16,245 nucleotides of DNA from DATFNV01 sp035266225 (GCA_035266225.1 DATFNV010000560.1:1-16245); one strand, 5' to 3'. Numbered from the stretch's first letter, positions 5,973 through 13,126 are shown. Translations and numbers: made by a program. Notes: generated by a model from the sequence alone, not told the origin.

Positions 5973-6034
5973 GTTTAACCGCGAGACTCCGTCGAGCGCT
6001 TCAACAAGCGCTCGACGGAGTCTCGCGGCTAAAC
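5973..6034. repeat. large inverted repeat (29-bp arms, 4-nt loop)
   Basis: Bases 5973-6001 pair with 6006-6034, with one mismatch (A5978 against C6029), around the loop CAAC. The outermost bases are GTTTA-CCGCGAGACT on the left and AGTCTCGCGGCTAAAC on the right. It begins 28 bp after the tRNA-end repeat and ends 19 bp beyond the stop of the minus-strand CxxC gene. No T-run follows on either strand, so it is not a standard terminator, though it could stabilise or end that mRNA. It could also be a dispersed palindromic element. Confidence 0.8.
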
Positions 6035-6053
6035 AATTCGAGGCCGTCGGCGG

Positions 6054-6365
6054 TCAGTTCTCGCTGAAGTCGAACTTCGGGGCCGATTCCTTGCCGAGCG
6101 GGTCGCGGGCGAATTTCTTGCGACACTGCGGGCACAGGTCGTAGCGGAAGTGCTGCGTGGGCCGCTCCAGGTCGTCGGCCTCGGCGAGGTTGTCCTCCAT
6201 CTCGCGCAGCAACTCGCCGACCGCCTCCATGTGGTCCTCGTCGAGGTCGGCTTCGGTGATCTCCGCCGGATCCTGCGCCGCGAAGACTTCGACCTTGACG
6301 ACGAAGTGCTGCTCGTCGCCCGGCCGAAGCACTTTGCCGCAGAGATCACACGTAACGTGCAACAT
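6054..6365 (-). CDS. small two-CxxC zinc-ribbon-like protein (103 aa)
   Basis: The 103-residue acidic protein has paired cysteines at C6/C9 (CDLC) and C78/C81 (CPQC), which probably bind one zinc ion as a split zinc ribbon. Between them is a beta segment (HFVVKVEVFA) and an acidic helix (ADLDEDHMEAVGELLREMEDN). No signal peptide is present. No named family is recognised; the layout resembles small planctomycete zinc-ribbon proteins of unknown role. The frame is open upstream to 6542, but that part is Arg/Pro-rich and non-protein-like. The ATG at 6365 is also preceded by GGAGGG 10-11 nt away, so the short form is chosen. It is a single-gene unit followed by the large inverted repeat. Confidence 0.75.
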   Translation of the reverse strand: MLHVTCDLCGKVLRPGDEQHFVVKVEVFAAQDPAEITEADLDEDHMEAVGELLREMEDNLAEADDLERPTQHFRYDLCPQCRKKFARDPLGKESAPKFDFSEN

Positions 6366-6437
6366 GAACGGGTGACCCTCCGTTTGCCGGCACTCCGGGA
6401 CTGCGAGTGAGGCTTCCCGAGGCCGCCGTCTGTCCTG

Positions 6438-6455
6438 AAACCGGCTGCGGAGCCG
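6438..6455. repeat. perfect 7-bp-arm hairpin upstream of the CxxC gene
   Basis: ACCGGCT-GCGG-AGCCGGT. It lies in the 244-bp gap between the CxxC gene and the TIGR03790-like gene (both minus strand) and has no T-run. It is another of the short palindromes that punctuate gene borders in this window. Confidence 0.5.
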
Positions 6456-6560
6456 GTCGCGAGTGGTATTCTCTCCCCATCCATCCGTCGCAGGTTTCCT
6501 GCCCGCTGTCAAGCCGAATCTCGGAAAACTAACGGCTTTCACGCGAACCCCACCATCTTT

Positions 6561-6595
6561 CCCCCCTCGCCCCCTTTGCGGAGCGGGGTCGGGGG
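6561..6595. repeat. C-run/G-run imperfect inverted repeat
   Basis: CCCCC-TCG-CCCC on the left can pair with GGGG-TC-GGGGG on the right around an ~11-nt loop. It lies just beyond the stop of the minus-strand TIGR03790-like gene and may act as an imperfect terminator, but neither strand has a T-run. Confidence 0.4.
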
Positions 6596-6609
6596 TGAGC
6601 GGATACCCG

Positions 6610-7962
6610 TCAGCGGATGAGGAACTTGCCGTCCTTCGGCGAGGGCTTGACCTCCGCCGGGTCGAGTTTCGGAGTCTTGGCGTAGGGATTGTAGAGCGGG
6701 TCGCCGACCAGCACCGTCATCCAGCTGGTGAACAGGGCCGTGCGGTAGTAGCACTCGACCAGGGTGTACTTGCCCGTCACCAGGGTGCCGAAGAACTCCG
6801 CCGGCTTGGGGAAGCCGATGGTGTACGGCTCGGCCACCGGGCCCAGCGTCGCGGCCACTCCGTCCTCCAGCAGGCACTTGCACCATTGCCTCGTCTTCGG
6901 GTCGCGCAGCGACACCGCCTCGCCGCTGGCGATGTGGTAGGCCACCGCTCCCCGCACAAACTTGCAGCAGCCGACGTATTTCATCAGGGAGTACCAGCCG
7001 CAATAAAGCGCACACTCGGTGCAGCTCCCCTCGGCGAACAGCTCCGGCTTGTCGTCCAGCGTCACGTCCATCTTCGCCGCCTCGCGCAGCAACTTCGCCG
7101 CCTCGCGCAGCGATTCGTCATAGCCGCCGTAACCGAAGCCAGTGTCGCTCTTGGGGTCGTACGCGATGTGGCGCGCGTCGAAGTACGCCTTGCCCTGCAA
7201 GCCCTTCTGTTCCACCTCGAGTGCCTGATCGACCAGCCCCTTGACGAGGGCCACGCTCGGCCCGTCCAGCCGCGACACCATCACCACCGGCGGTTTGCCG
7301 GCGCGCAGCTTCTCGGGCACCTGGAAGTACAGCAGGTTCAGCTGCTGTTTGCGCAGCTCATAGTTGTCCCACCACAACAGCGACAACTCGCTATCGACGG
7401 CCGCCTCGCTCTCGGCGCGGCTGACGAACTGCCGTCGGCCTTCCAGCGGCCTAAGCAGCCCTTGCACCACCTCACGCTCGGCACGACGCTCCGCCAGGGC
7501 GTGGGCCGGCGGTGGCTCTTCCTTGGCCTTCGCTTCCAGCGCCTTGATCTGCTCGTCCAGCGCCTTCCCTTTCTCCTGGTAATAAGCGATGAGCGGGTTG
7601 AGCTTGTCCAGTTCGTTTTTCTCGTCCGCGCTCAGCTCGGGCCGCCCCACGCGCAACGGCACGCCGTAGACGGTCAGGAGGACCTTGGCCTTGTCCTTCC
7701 GCTCCTTGAGGGCGTCGCGCAGGGGGGCGACGAGTCGCTTGTCGTAGTCGGCCCGGGTGATGTCCTCACCGGTGGGCAGGTCGAGGCCGATGAGGTTCGT
7801 CGTCGGCACCCCGCGCCGGGCGACGTAGTAATCGGCGACCTCCTTCGAGGCGGGGACGGCCTTGTTGAAGATGACGAACACGTCGGCGGGGCCAAGGGCG
7901 CAAGCGGGATTGGCCAACAGGGACAGGAGGAGGGCGCCACAGAGGAGGCGCGAGAGCGTCAT
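6610..7962 (-). CDS. secreted TIGR03790-family-like protein
   Basis: This 450-residue protein has an N-terminal signal peptide (MTLSRLLCGALLLSLLANPACA, cut about residue 22). It is therefore exported, with no later membrane helix. The start VFVIFNKAVPASKEVADYYVARRGVP and the end ATLGPVAEPYT...VGDPLYNPY match what is known of the TIGR03790 family, found in acidobacteria, planctomycetes and relatives, whose function is unknown. The GDPLY ending recalls gingipain-like (C25) folds, but no catalytic dyad could be confirmed. Residues about 110-195 form a highly charged, probably coiled-coil insert. A cysteine cluster (CTECALYCGW, GCCKF, CKC) follows. GGAG precedes the ATG by 9 nt. It is a single gene with no partners beside it. 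Confidence 0.78.
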   Translation of the reverse strand: MTLSRLLCGALLLSLLANPACALGPADVFVIFNKAVPASKEVADYYVARRGVPTTNLIGLDLPTGEDITRADYDKRLVAPLRDALKERKDKAKVLLTVYGVPLRVGRPELSADEKNELDKLNPLIAYYQEKGKALDEQIKALEAKAKEEPPPAHALAERRAEREVVQGLLRPLEGRRQFVSRAESEAAVDSELSLLWWDNYELRKQQLNLLYFQVPEKLRAGKPPVVMVSRLDGPSVALVKGLVDQALEVEQKGLQGKAYFDARHIAYDPKSDTGFGYGGYDESLREAAKLLREAAKMDVTLDDKPELFAEGSCTECALYCGWYSLMKYVGCCKFVRGAVAYHIASGEAVSLRDPKTRQWCKCLLEDGVAATLGPVAEPYTIGFPKPAEFFGTLVTGKYTLVECYYRTALFTSWMTVLVGDPLYNPYAKTPKLDPAEVKPSPKDGKFLIR

Positions 7963-8283
7963 GGGGGGAATCTCCGAGGCGGGTGGGGACGGCCGGCGCC
8001 GCGGCTTGCGGCGCCTCCGCAGCTAGCCTAGCATGAGGAGCTGGCAGGGGACAGGGGAACCAGGCCGTAGCAGCAAGCTGCCAGCTTGCCGGCTGGGGAT
8101 GGCCGAAACCCGGCAAGCTGGCAGCTTGCCGCTACGGCGCTACGCCGCAATTCCAGCCACCGAGATTGCGTCGCCTGCCGCTGGCGCTTACGATGCTACG
8201 GTGCGGGATGACGCGACGTGACAGTAACGGCGGGCTCGCTCTCGCAGGCGCGCCGCCCGGTCCCCTCGGCGGAAACTCCCCTC
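7963..8283. other. 321-bp gap between divergent genes
   Basis: This is the shared upstream region of the TIGR03790-like gene and the ABC permease. It contains the 28-bp-arm palindrome at 8065-8137 and GC-rich sequence without clear promoters. If the permease starts at the alternative GTG (8218), the gap shrinks to 255 bp. Confidence 0.5.
8065..8137. repeat. nested palindromic element (28-bp arms, 17-nt loop)
   Basis: Bases 8065-8092 pair with 8110-8137 with one mismatch (A/G difference), leaving a 17-nt loop. Each arm contains its own small palindrome, GCAAGCTG-C-CAGCTTGC, so the element could fold in more than one way. No coding potential. The style suggests a dispersed intergenic family, similar in plan to 10631-10685, which also has a 17-nt loop. 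Confidence 0.8.
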
Positions 8284-10044
8284 ATGGTCGGCCCCCTATT
8301 CTACCACGAACTGCTCCTCGGCAGCCGCCGCAGCCGCGACCACTACTTCCGCTGGGTCTACGCCGGTTGGCTGATCCTGCAGCTCGGCTGGCTCGCCTTC
8401 TTCGACCTGTTCCCCTGGTCGAGGGGGGCCGTCAACCAGCAGTACACGTTCTTCGTCAGCCGGCACTTCGTCGAGGTGTTCATCCCTCAGCACTTCATCC
8501 TGCTGGCCCTGGTCACCCCGGCCTTCGTCGCCAGCGCCGTCACCGAGGAGAAAACGCGCGGGACCTTGCAATACCTCCTGACGACCGACCTGGCCCCGAT
8601 CCACATCATCACCGGCAAGCTGATCGGCCGCGTCATCCAGGTCTGTACCCTGTCCCTCGCCGGCCTGCCGCTCTTCGCCCTCCTCGGCGCCCTGGGCGGA
8701 GTCGAGCCGGCGCTCCTGCTCGGCCTGCTGATCGTGACCGTGTTCGTTGCCAGCGGCGTCGCGTCGGCCACGTTCCTCGCCGCCGTCTGGACCCGGCATA
8801 CCCGCGACGCCGTCCTGGGACTGTACGCCGTCGGCCTCGTCGCCGCGACCGTCATCTGGTGCGGCGGCGGGCCGCTCGCCTGGTTCAACCCGATTGCCCT
8901 GCTTGACCCGCTCTTCGAGACGGGGGGCTTCGAGGCGCTGCGCCTGCTCTTTCGTCAGATGTTCGTGGGGCTGCTGGCCTGGGGCGGGCTAACGCTGGCG
9001 TGCCTGGGACTGGCGGCGTGGCGCTTGCGCCCGGCGTACATCCAGCAACTCCAGGCGGGGGGACGGCCGGGTCGGCGGGGCTTGTTGCGGGTCGAGCGGC
9101 CCCCCGTCGGCGAACAGCCGGTCCGCTGGAAGGAGCGCCACGTCGAGGGGCTGGCCCCGGTCCCGTGGATGCGCCTGGTGCCGCGCTGGCTCGGGGTCGC
9201 CGTCACCGTGGTCACGACCGTGGCGGGGTCGTGCGCCATCCTGTATTTCAACCGCAAGGGGGGCGTCACTGGGGAGGCCATGCTCGGCAAGGCGCTGCGG
9301 CTGCAGCTGATCGACCTGGCCAACGACATCGATTGGTTGAGCGCCCCCACCGGGTTCCTGGCCCAGGCCACCCTCGCCCTGAACCTTTTCGGCCTGCTGG
9401 TCGCCGTCCGCTGCTCCGGTTGCGTGACCGGGGAGCGCGAGCGGCAGACCTGGGAAGCCCTGCTCCTGACGCCGCTGACGGTGGAGGAATTGATCCGCGG
9501 CAAGATCTGGGGCATCATGCTGGTCAGCTACGTCTACCTGGCGGCCTACGCGGTGCCGGCGCTGCTCCTGTCGCTGCTGGGCGGGCCGCTCGCCGTCTTC
9601 TGGGTGGTCCTCAACCTGGGGGAAACCCTGCTCGCCATGTACTACCTCGGAGCGGTGGGGATGTGGGCCTCGGCCCGCTCGCGCGGCTCCTGGCGCAGCT
9701 TGCTCGTCACCGTCCTCGTCGCCTACGCCGTCGCCATCGCCGTCTACATCTGCTTAATGCCGCTGGTGGCGATCGTCAGCTTGCTCGTCTTTGCCGGGCT
9801 GATGATGGCCGCGGCGTACCTGGGGCTCGACGCCGGCGGCCTGTTCGGCAGCTTCGCGACCTTTTCCGTTGCTTTCCTGATCGCGACCTGCGTCGGTTTG
9901 GTCGCGCTGTTCTGGTTCACGGCCCGCCTCTTCCTTCGCTGGGCGCAGCGCTGGGTCGCCGAGCGCGAGCGCACGCGCCACTGGGAGAACGAGCCCTCGC
10001 GGCCGCGCAGGCGCCGCCGCCGCGTCGCGCGGGAACACTTTTGA
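8284..10044 (+). CDS. double ABC-2-type transporter permease
   Basis: The ~586-residue membrane protein has two copies of the ABC-2 permease core. The first has VTEEKTRGTLQYLLTTDL (from ~residue 86), followed by KLIGR and hydrophobic helices. The second has VTGERERQTWEALLLTPLT (from ~residue 380), followed by KIWGI and helices. Each block is the cytoplasmic coupling segment before a helix hairpin. About 12 hydrophobic segments are visible, and the tail is very basic (RPRRRRRRVAREHF). This suggests tandem duplication and fusion of NosY/gliding-type permeases; such proteins need a separate ATPase, absent here. The ATG at 8284 (MVGPLFYHELL) fits the usual start of these proteins. A GTG at 8218 would add 22 residues. 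Neither has a good ribosome site. Confidence 0.85.
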   Translation: MVGPLFYHELLLGSRRSRDHYFRWVYAGWLILQLGWLAFFDLFPWSRGAVNQQYTFFVSRHFVEVFIPQHFILLALVTPAFVASAVTEEKTRGTLQYLLTTDLAPIHIITGKLIGRVIQVCTLSLAGLPLFALLGALGGVEPALLLGLLIVTVFVASGVASATFLAAVWTRHTRDAVLGLYAVGLVAATVIWCGGGPLAWFNPIALLDPLFETGGFEALRLLFRQMFVGLLAWGGLTLACLGLAAWRLRPAYIQQLQAGGRPGRRGLLRVERPPVGEQPVRWKERHVEGLAPVPWMRLVPRWLGVAVTVVTTVAGSCAILYFNRKGGVTGEAMLGKALRLQLIDLANDIDWLSAPTGFLAQATLALNLFGLLVAVRCSGCVTGERERQTWEALLLTPLTVEELIRGKIWGIMLVSYVYLAAYAVPALLLSLLGGPLAVFWVVLNLGETLLAMYYLGAVGMWASARSRGSWRSLLVTVLVAYAVAIAVYICLMPLVAIVSLLVFAGLMMAAAYLGLDAGGLFGSFATFSVAFLIATCVGLVALFWFTARLFLRWAQRWVAERERTRHWENEPSRPRRRRRRVAREHF

Positions 10045-10046
10045 CG

Positions 10047-10062
10047 CCGCCGCAAGCGGCGG
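10047..10062. repeat. palindrome directly after the permease stop codon
   Basis: CCGCCGC-AA-GCGGCGG begins three bases after the TGA. It carries the same CCGCAAGCGG core as the palindrome at 1587-1600. It could cap the mRNA 3' end, but there is no T-run next to it. Confidence 0.5.
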
Positions 10063-10226
10063 GGCAATCTTTGCAGGACTTGTCGTTTTTACAACCCGGC
10101 CGGCGGACTCCCGGGAAAGAATTGCAACTCGCCCCCTCGTTGTCCGCACGCGCTCCGGTTCCTCCGCAAAAGCTAACTCCTCCCCCATTAACCACTTGGG
10201 CTGTCTGACCCCATTTGGCCGGCCGT

Positions 10227-10241
10227 TGGCACGCCTCTTGC
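10227..10241 (+). promoter_or_regulatory. sigma-54 (RpoN) promoter
   Basis: TTGGCACGCCTCTTGC contains TGGCACG-N4-TTGC. The invariant GG (10228-10229) and GC (10240-10241) are at exactly the -24/-12 spacing, a near-perfect match to the sigma-54 consensus. The start of transcription would be about 10253, leaving a ~43-nt leader before the ATG of the 65-residue gene. An enhancer-binding protein site should lie upstream but is not recognised. Confidence 0.8.
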
Positions 10242-10295
10242 GTCTTTTAGAGCGTTCCCAGCGAGGGACGGTGACGAACGGAAGGTGGTGTGGCC

Positions 10296-10493
10296 ATGAG
10301 CCAGCGCGACGCGAACCTCCTTTGGCTTAAGGACACGATCGACCACCTGTCGGCCTGCCGCAAACAACTGGAGTGGGCGGAGAACCCCGAAGCGGTGCAG
10401 GTCATCACGGAAACAATGCTCCGCGACCTGGAGCGATGCCGCCGGCTGTGCGAATCGCTACAGCGGCGGACGGCCTCGCAGGCCGCGGTTTAA
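10296..10493 (+). CDS. small helical protein (65 aa) under sigma-54 control
   Basis: The 65-residue product (MSQRDANLLWLKDTIDHL at the start) is predicted from its heptad-like pattern to be two amphipathic helices separated by ENPEAV. It has three cysteines (C20, then two near the end in ERCRRLCESL). No signal peptide or known domain is present. The ATG at 10296 has GGAAGG about 9 nt before it; an in-frame GTG two codons earlier is a less likely start. It follows the sigma-54 promoter directly and is closed by hairpins downstream, so it forms its own transcription unit. A role in nitrogen, envelope or stress response would be guesswork. Confidence 0.72.
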   Translation: MSQRDANLLWLKDTIDHLSACRKQLEWAENPEAVQVITETMLRDLERCRRLCESLQRRTASQAAV

Positions 10494-10522
10494 CCGGAGC
10501 CATTCCCCAAGACGCTTATCTC

Positions 10523-10547
10523 AGGCCGCCTTCCCGTTTGGCGGCCT
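10523..10547 (+). terminator. stem-loop after the 65-aa gene
   Basis: AGGCCGCC (10523-10530), a 9-nt loop, then GGCGGCCT (10540-10547). It starts 30 nt after the stop. A T-run is missing, so it may protect the mRNA end while the next hairpin does the terminating. Confidence 0.45.
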
Positions 10548-10583
10548 CCTACCCCGACACAATTCCTACGACCCTTCCTTCAA

Positions 10584-10618
10584 GCCGGCGACGCCGCAAC
10601 GTCGCCGGCCTCTTTTTT
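10584..10618 (+). terminator. strong intrinsic terminator
   Basis: GCCGGCGACG pairs perfectly with CGTCGCCGGC around loop CCGCAA and is followed by CTCTTTTTT. It is a clear rho-independent terminator for the sigma-54-driven small gene. Confidence 0.88.
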
Positions 10619-10630
10619 CACCTGCCCCAC

Positions 10631-10685
10631 AAGCCCGAGGCGCCAGCGAAGGACCGCGGCATCCCCTCGCTGGCGCCTCGGGCTT
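10631..10685. repeat. perfect palindrome (19-bp arms, 17-nt loop)
   Basis: Bases 10631-10649 pair exactly with 10667-10685; the arm starts AAGCCCGAGGCGCCAGCGA. It follows the terminator by 12 nt. The perfect arms, 17-nt loop and lack of T-run suggest a dispersed intergenic element rather than a second terminator. Confidence 0.8.
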
Positions 10686-10969
10686 AACTTGCTCGTTATC
10701 GTCGTTACTTCCGTTACCACCGTCGCAAGCGGAACGGGCGAAAGCCGGGTAAGGGCCGCAAGAGGGCGGCGCGCTGAACGGCGGGCGAAAGATGAGCCGA
10801 TACATAGCCCTGGAAAGGCTGGCGCGTTCCGCTACGCCGGACGAGCAAAGCCCACCACGCTCGGACGAACTCGGGGCGGACCCGGGAACGCGTGCGGGGG
10901 GTCACTCGCCAGCCCAACGACAGAGGTCTCACCAACAACTGGCCCTTGGTCCGACGAGGAGGCGAGAAC

Positions 10970-12988
10970 ATGAGGACGCGCTTGGGAGCGCCGCTGCTGG
11001 TCGCGGTCGCCGGCCTGCTGTGGCTGGGCGGCTCCGCCAAGGCGGCGAACTGTGGCGCTGGCTGCTACAGCAACTGTAGCACGCCCTGCTGTGACGCCCA
11101 GTGTTGCTTCAGCGACTGCCAACAGCAGTGCAAGACGAACTACCAACTGGTCTACGACACGGTCCTGGAGAAGCGCTGGCACACCAGCTACCAGACCGTA
11201 CACGAAACCTGCATGAAGCCGGTCTGCAAGACCTGCTACAAGACCGTCCAGGAAACCTGCTTCAAGAACGTGCAGGAAACCTGCTTCAAGGAAGTCCAGG
11301 AGACGCATTGCCGGCCGGTCACGCACACCTGCTACAAGGACGAGTGCTACACCGTCCACAAGCCCTGCTACCAGCACGGGATGAAGGAAGTGTGCGAGAC
11401 CGTCTGCAAGCCGGTCTGCGAAACCTGCTACAAGGAGTGCCACTACACCGTCTGCAAGAAGGTGCCGGAGTGCTGCATGAAGGACTGCTGCTACACCGTG
11501 TGCAAGCCGGTGTGCGAGCCGCACAGCTGCACCAACTGCTACCAGGTGTGCAAGGAAGTCTGCGAGCAGCACTGCAAGGACTGCTGCTACACCGTCTGCA
11601 AGCCGGTGTGCGAGACGATCTACAAGGACGTCTGCTGCGACGTTTGCCGTCAGGTCCAGGAGTGCTGCATGAAGGACGTGTGCGAGACCTGCTGGGAAAC
11701 CGTCAACGAGACCTGCTACAAGGACTGCGTCCACAAGGTCTGCAAACCCTGCTGCACGACCAAGACGGTGCAGAAGAAGTGCGGCGAGTGGTGCTGCGAA
11801 ACCTACTGCTGCCCCGGCAAGAAGACCTGGAAGTGGGTTGACACCTGCGACTGCTGCGACTGCTGTGTCGATCCCTGCGGCTGCTGCGCCACGCCCAAGC
11901 ACCACAAGGAGAAGGTCTGCTGCCAGGAGCCGGACGTGATCAAGACCCGCAAGGTCTGGAAAGAGCACGTGGTCTGCGAGCAGGTGCCCTGCACCACCTA
12001 CGTCACCGAGTGCGTTGTGGAGAAGGTGCCCTACACCGTCTGCAAGAAGGTGCCGCACACCACCGTCAAGAAGGTGCCGGTCACGGTCTGCAAGACGGTC
12101 CACGAGACCGTGGTCAAGAAGGTGCCCTGCACCGTGCAACGCATGGTCACCGAGGTCTGCCACAAGCAGATCCCCTATACCGTGACCCGCAGCCTCAAGG
12201 GCGCGTATGTTGACGCCAACGGTACCTACCCGTGCGACGGCCCCGGCCGCTCCTTCAAGGAAGGCGCCCAGGTCAGCGAGACCAAGACCTGGACGACCAC
12301 CCGTATGGTGCAGGAAGTCTGCCACAAGCAGGTGCCCTACACCGTCATCCGCGAGGTCAAGGAGGACTGCGTCAAGCAGGTGCCCTACACCGTCACCCGC
12401 ATGGTCTCCACCACGGTCAAGAAGTGCGTGCCGGTCACGATCTGCACCATGGTCGATGAGAAGTGCGTCAAGAAGGTGCCCTACTGCGTGACCACCAACG
12501 AGCAGTACACCGTCTGCAAGAAGGTGCCCTACACCGTCTGCAAGCAGGTTCCGTACACCGTCTGCAAGAAGGTGCCCTTCACGGTCACCGAGATGGTCGC
12601 TACGGACGTCTGCAAGAAGGTGCCGGTGCAGGTTTGCGAGGACGTGTACGTCAAGAAGGCGCGCATGGTCCCGATGCCCTGCTCGACGTGCGACTCGAAG
12701 TCGTGCTCGACGGGCTGCACCACCGGCTCCTGCAGCAGCAAGGGCAGCTGCACCAGCGGTTGCACGACGAGTTGCTGCGAGAGCAAGGGCAGCTGCACCA
12801 GCAGTTGCACGACGAGTTGCTGCGAGAGCAAGGGCTGCTGCACCAGCGGTTGCTGCTGCACGGACACCTGCTGCGAGCACGAGAGCTTCTTCAAGAAGCT
12901 GCTGTCGCACCGCTGCCACGGCAATGCCTGCTGTGACACCTGCTGCGACACCTGCTGTGACCCGTGCGCCAACGGCGCCTGCAAGTAA
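10970..12988 (+). CDS. secreted cysteine-rich YTV-repeat cell-wall protein
   Basis: The 672-residue protein opens with a signal peptide (MRTRLGAPLLVAVAGLLWLG then SAKA) and is exported. By hand count it has about 114 cysteines (~17%). Residues ~26-300 are a Cys-dense block of units like CCYTVCKPVCE and VQECCMKD. Residues ~350-560 are VPYTV repeats such as KKVPYTVCKQVPYTVCKKVP, the mark of the planctomycete YTV family linked to the proteinaceous cell wall. A non-repetitive insert (GAYVDANGTYPCDG) lies inside this part. The tail (~570-672) has 15-residue tandem units (ESKGSCTSGCTTSCC) and CCDTCCDTCC. Disulfide cross-linking in the wall is the likely role, inferred from family and composition. 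An excellent GAGGAGG lies 7 nt before the ATG. The downstream terminator closes a single-gene unit. Confidence 0.9.
   Translation: MRTRLGAPLLVAVAGLLWLGGSAKAANCGAGCYSNCSTPCCDAQCCFSDCQQQCKTNYQLVYDTVLEKRWHTSYQTVHETCMKPVCKTCYKTVQETCFKNVQETCFKEVQETHCRPVTHTCYKDECYTVHKPCYQHGMKEVCETVCKPVCETCYKECHYTVCKKVPECCMKDCCYTVCKPVCEPHSCTNCYQVCKEVCEQHCKDCCYTVCKPVCETIYKDVCCDVCRQVQECCMKDVCETCWETVNETCYKDCVHKVCKPCCTTKTVQKKCGEWCCETYCCPGKKTWKWVDTCDCCDCCVDPCGCCATPKHHKEKVCCQEPDVIKTRKVWKEHVVCEQVPCTTYVTECVVEKVPYTVCKKVPHTTVKKVPVTVCKTVHETVVKKVPCTVQRMVTEVCHKQIPYTVTRSLKGAYVDANGTYPCDGPGRSFKEGAQVSETKTWTTTRMVQEVCHKQVPYTVIREVKEDCVKQVPYTVTRMVSTTVKKCVPVTICTMVDEKCVKKVPYCVTTNEQYTVCKKVPYTVCKQVPYTVCKKVPFTVTEMVATDVCKKVPVQVCEDVYVKKARMVPMPCSTCDSKSCSTGCTTGSCSSKGSCTSGCTTSCCESKGSCTSSCTTSCCESKGCCTSGCCCTDTCCEHESFFKKLLSHRCHGNACCDTCCDTCCDPCANGACK
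12508..12585 (+). repeat. 24-bp in-frame tandem repeat in the YTV gene
   Basis: Three near-identical units encode TVCKKVPY-type octapeptides (TVCKKVPY, TVCKQVPY, TVCKKVPF). DNA identity between units is high, down to codon choice (ACCGTCTGCAAG), which points to recent duplication or gene conversion. Confidence 0.75.
12734..12860 (+). repeat. 45-bp tandem repeat in the 3' part of the YTV gene
   Basis: The sequence starting AGCAAGGGCAGCTGCACC recurs at 12737, 12782 and 12827, giving a 45-bp period with few changes. It encodes 15-residue units ESKG(S/C)CTS(G/S)CTTSCC. Such repeats may vary in copy number between strains. Confidence 0.8.
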
Positions 12989-13015
12989 CGACCCCCCGCC
13001 TGATCGGGGCCAGAC

Positions 13016-13044
13016 GCGGGGGCGGGTGTCCCACCCGCCCCCGC
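13016..13044 (+). repeat. 12-bp-arm GC hairpin after the YTV gene
   Basis: GCGGGGGCGGGT, loop GTCCC, ACCCGCCCCCGC. It begins 27 nt past the YTV stop and has no T-run. It probably works with the next hairpin to protect the mRNA end. Confidence 0.6.
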
Positions 13045-13066
13045 AGCCCCCCGACCGGTGAGGCCC

Positions 13067-13115
13067 GACCGGGGCCGGCCGAGTGTCCCTCGGCCGGCCC
13101 CGGTCGTTTTTGTTT
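13067..13115 (+). terminator. very strong intrinsic terminator of the YTV gene
   Basis: A perfect 17-bp stem (GACCGGGGCCGGCCGAG against its complement), a 5-nt loop TGTCC and then GTTTTTGTTT. It ends the YTV transcript and isolates it from the YdjY-domain gene. Confidence 0.92.
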
Positions 13116-13126
13116 GGGGCCCGTTG

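Larger units (their letters stand above)
10494..10969. other. 476-bp intergenic region before the YTV gene
   Basis: The region contains a stem-loop (10523-10547), a strong terminator (10584-10618) and a perfect 19-bp palindrome (10631-10685). About 280 bp of GC-rich sequence follows with no convincing gene. It should include the promoter of the YTV gene, but no clear -35/-10 or sigma-54 site was found. Short open frames here give Arg/Pro/Ala-rich peptides typical of non-coding high-GC DNA. Confidence 0.6.

Noticed and set aside
6463..8031. 522-codon plus-strand frame
   Set aside because: Antisense shadow of the TIGR03790-like gene, with no start signal and Arg/Leu/Gln-rich non-protein-like composition.
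10686..10969. coding region before the YTV gene
   Set aside because: Frames here give Arg/Ala/Pro-rich peptides without start signals, overlapping each other on both strands. The YTV ATG at 10970 has its own strong ribosome site and signal peptide.
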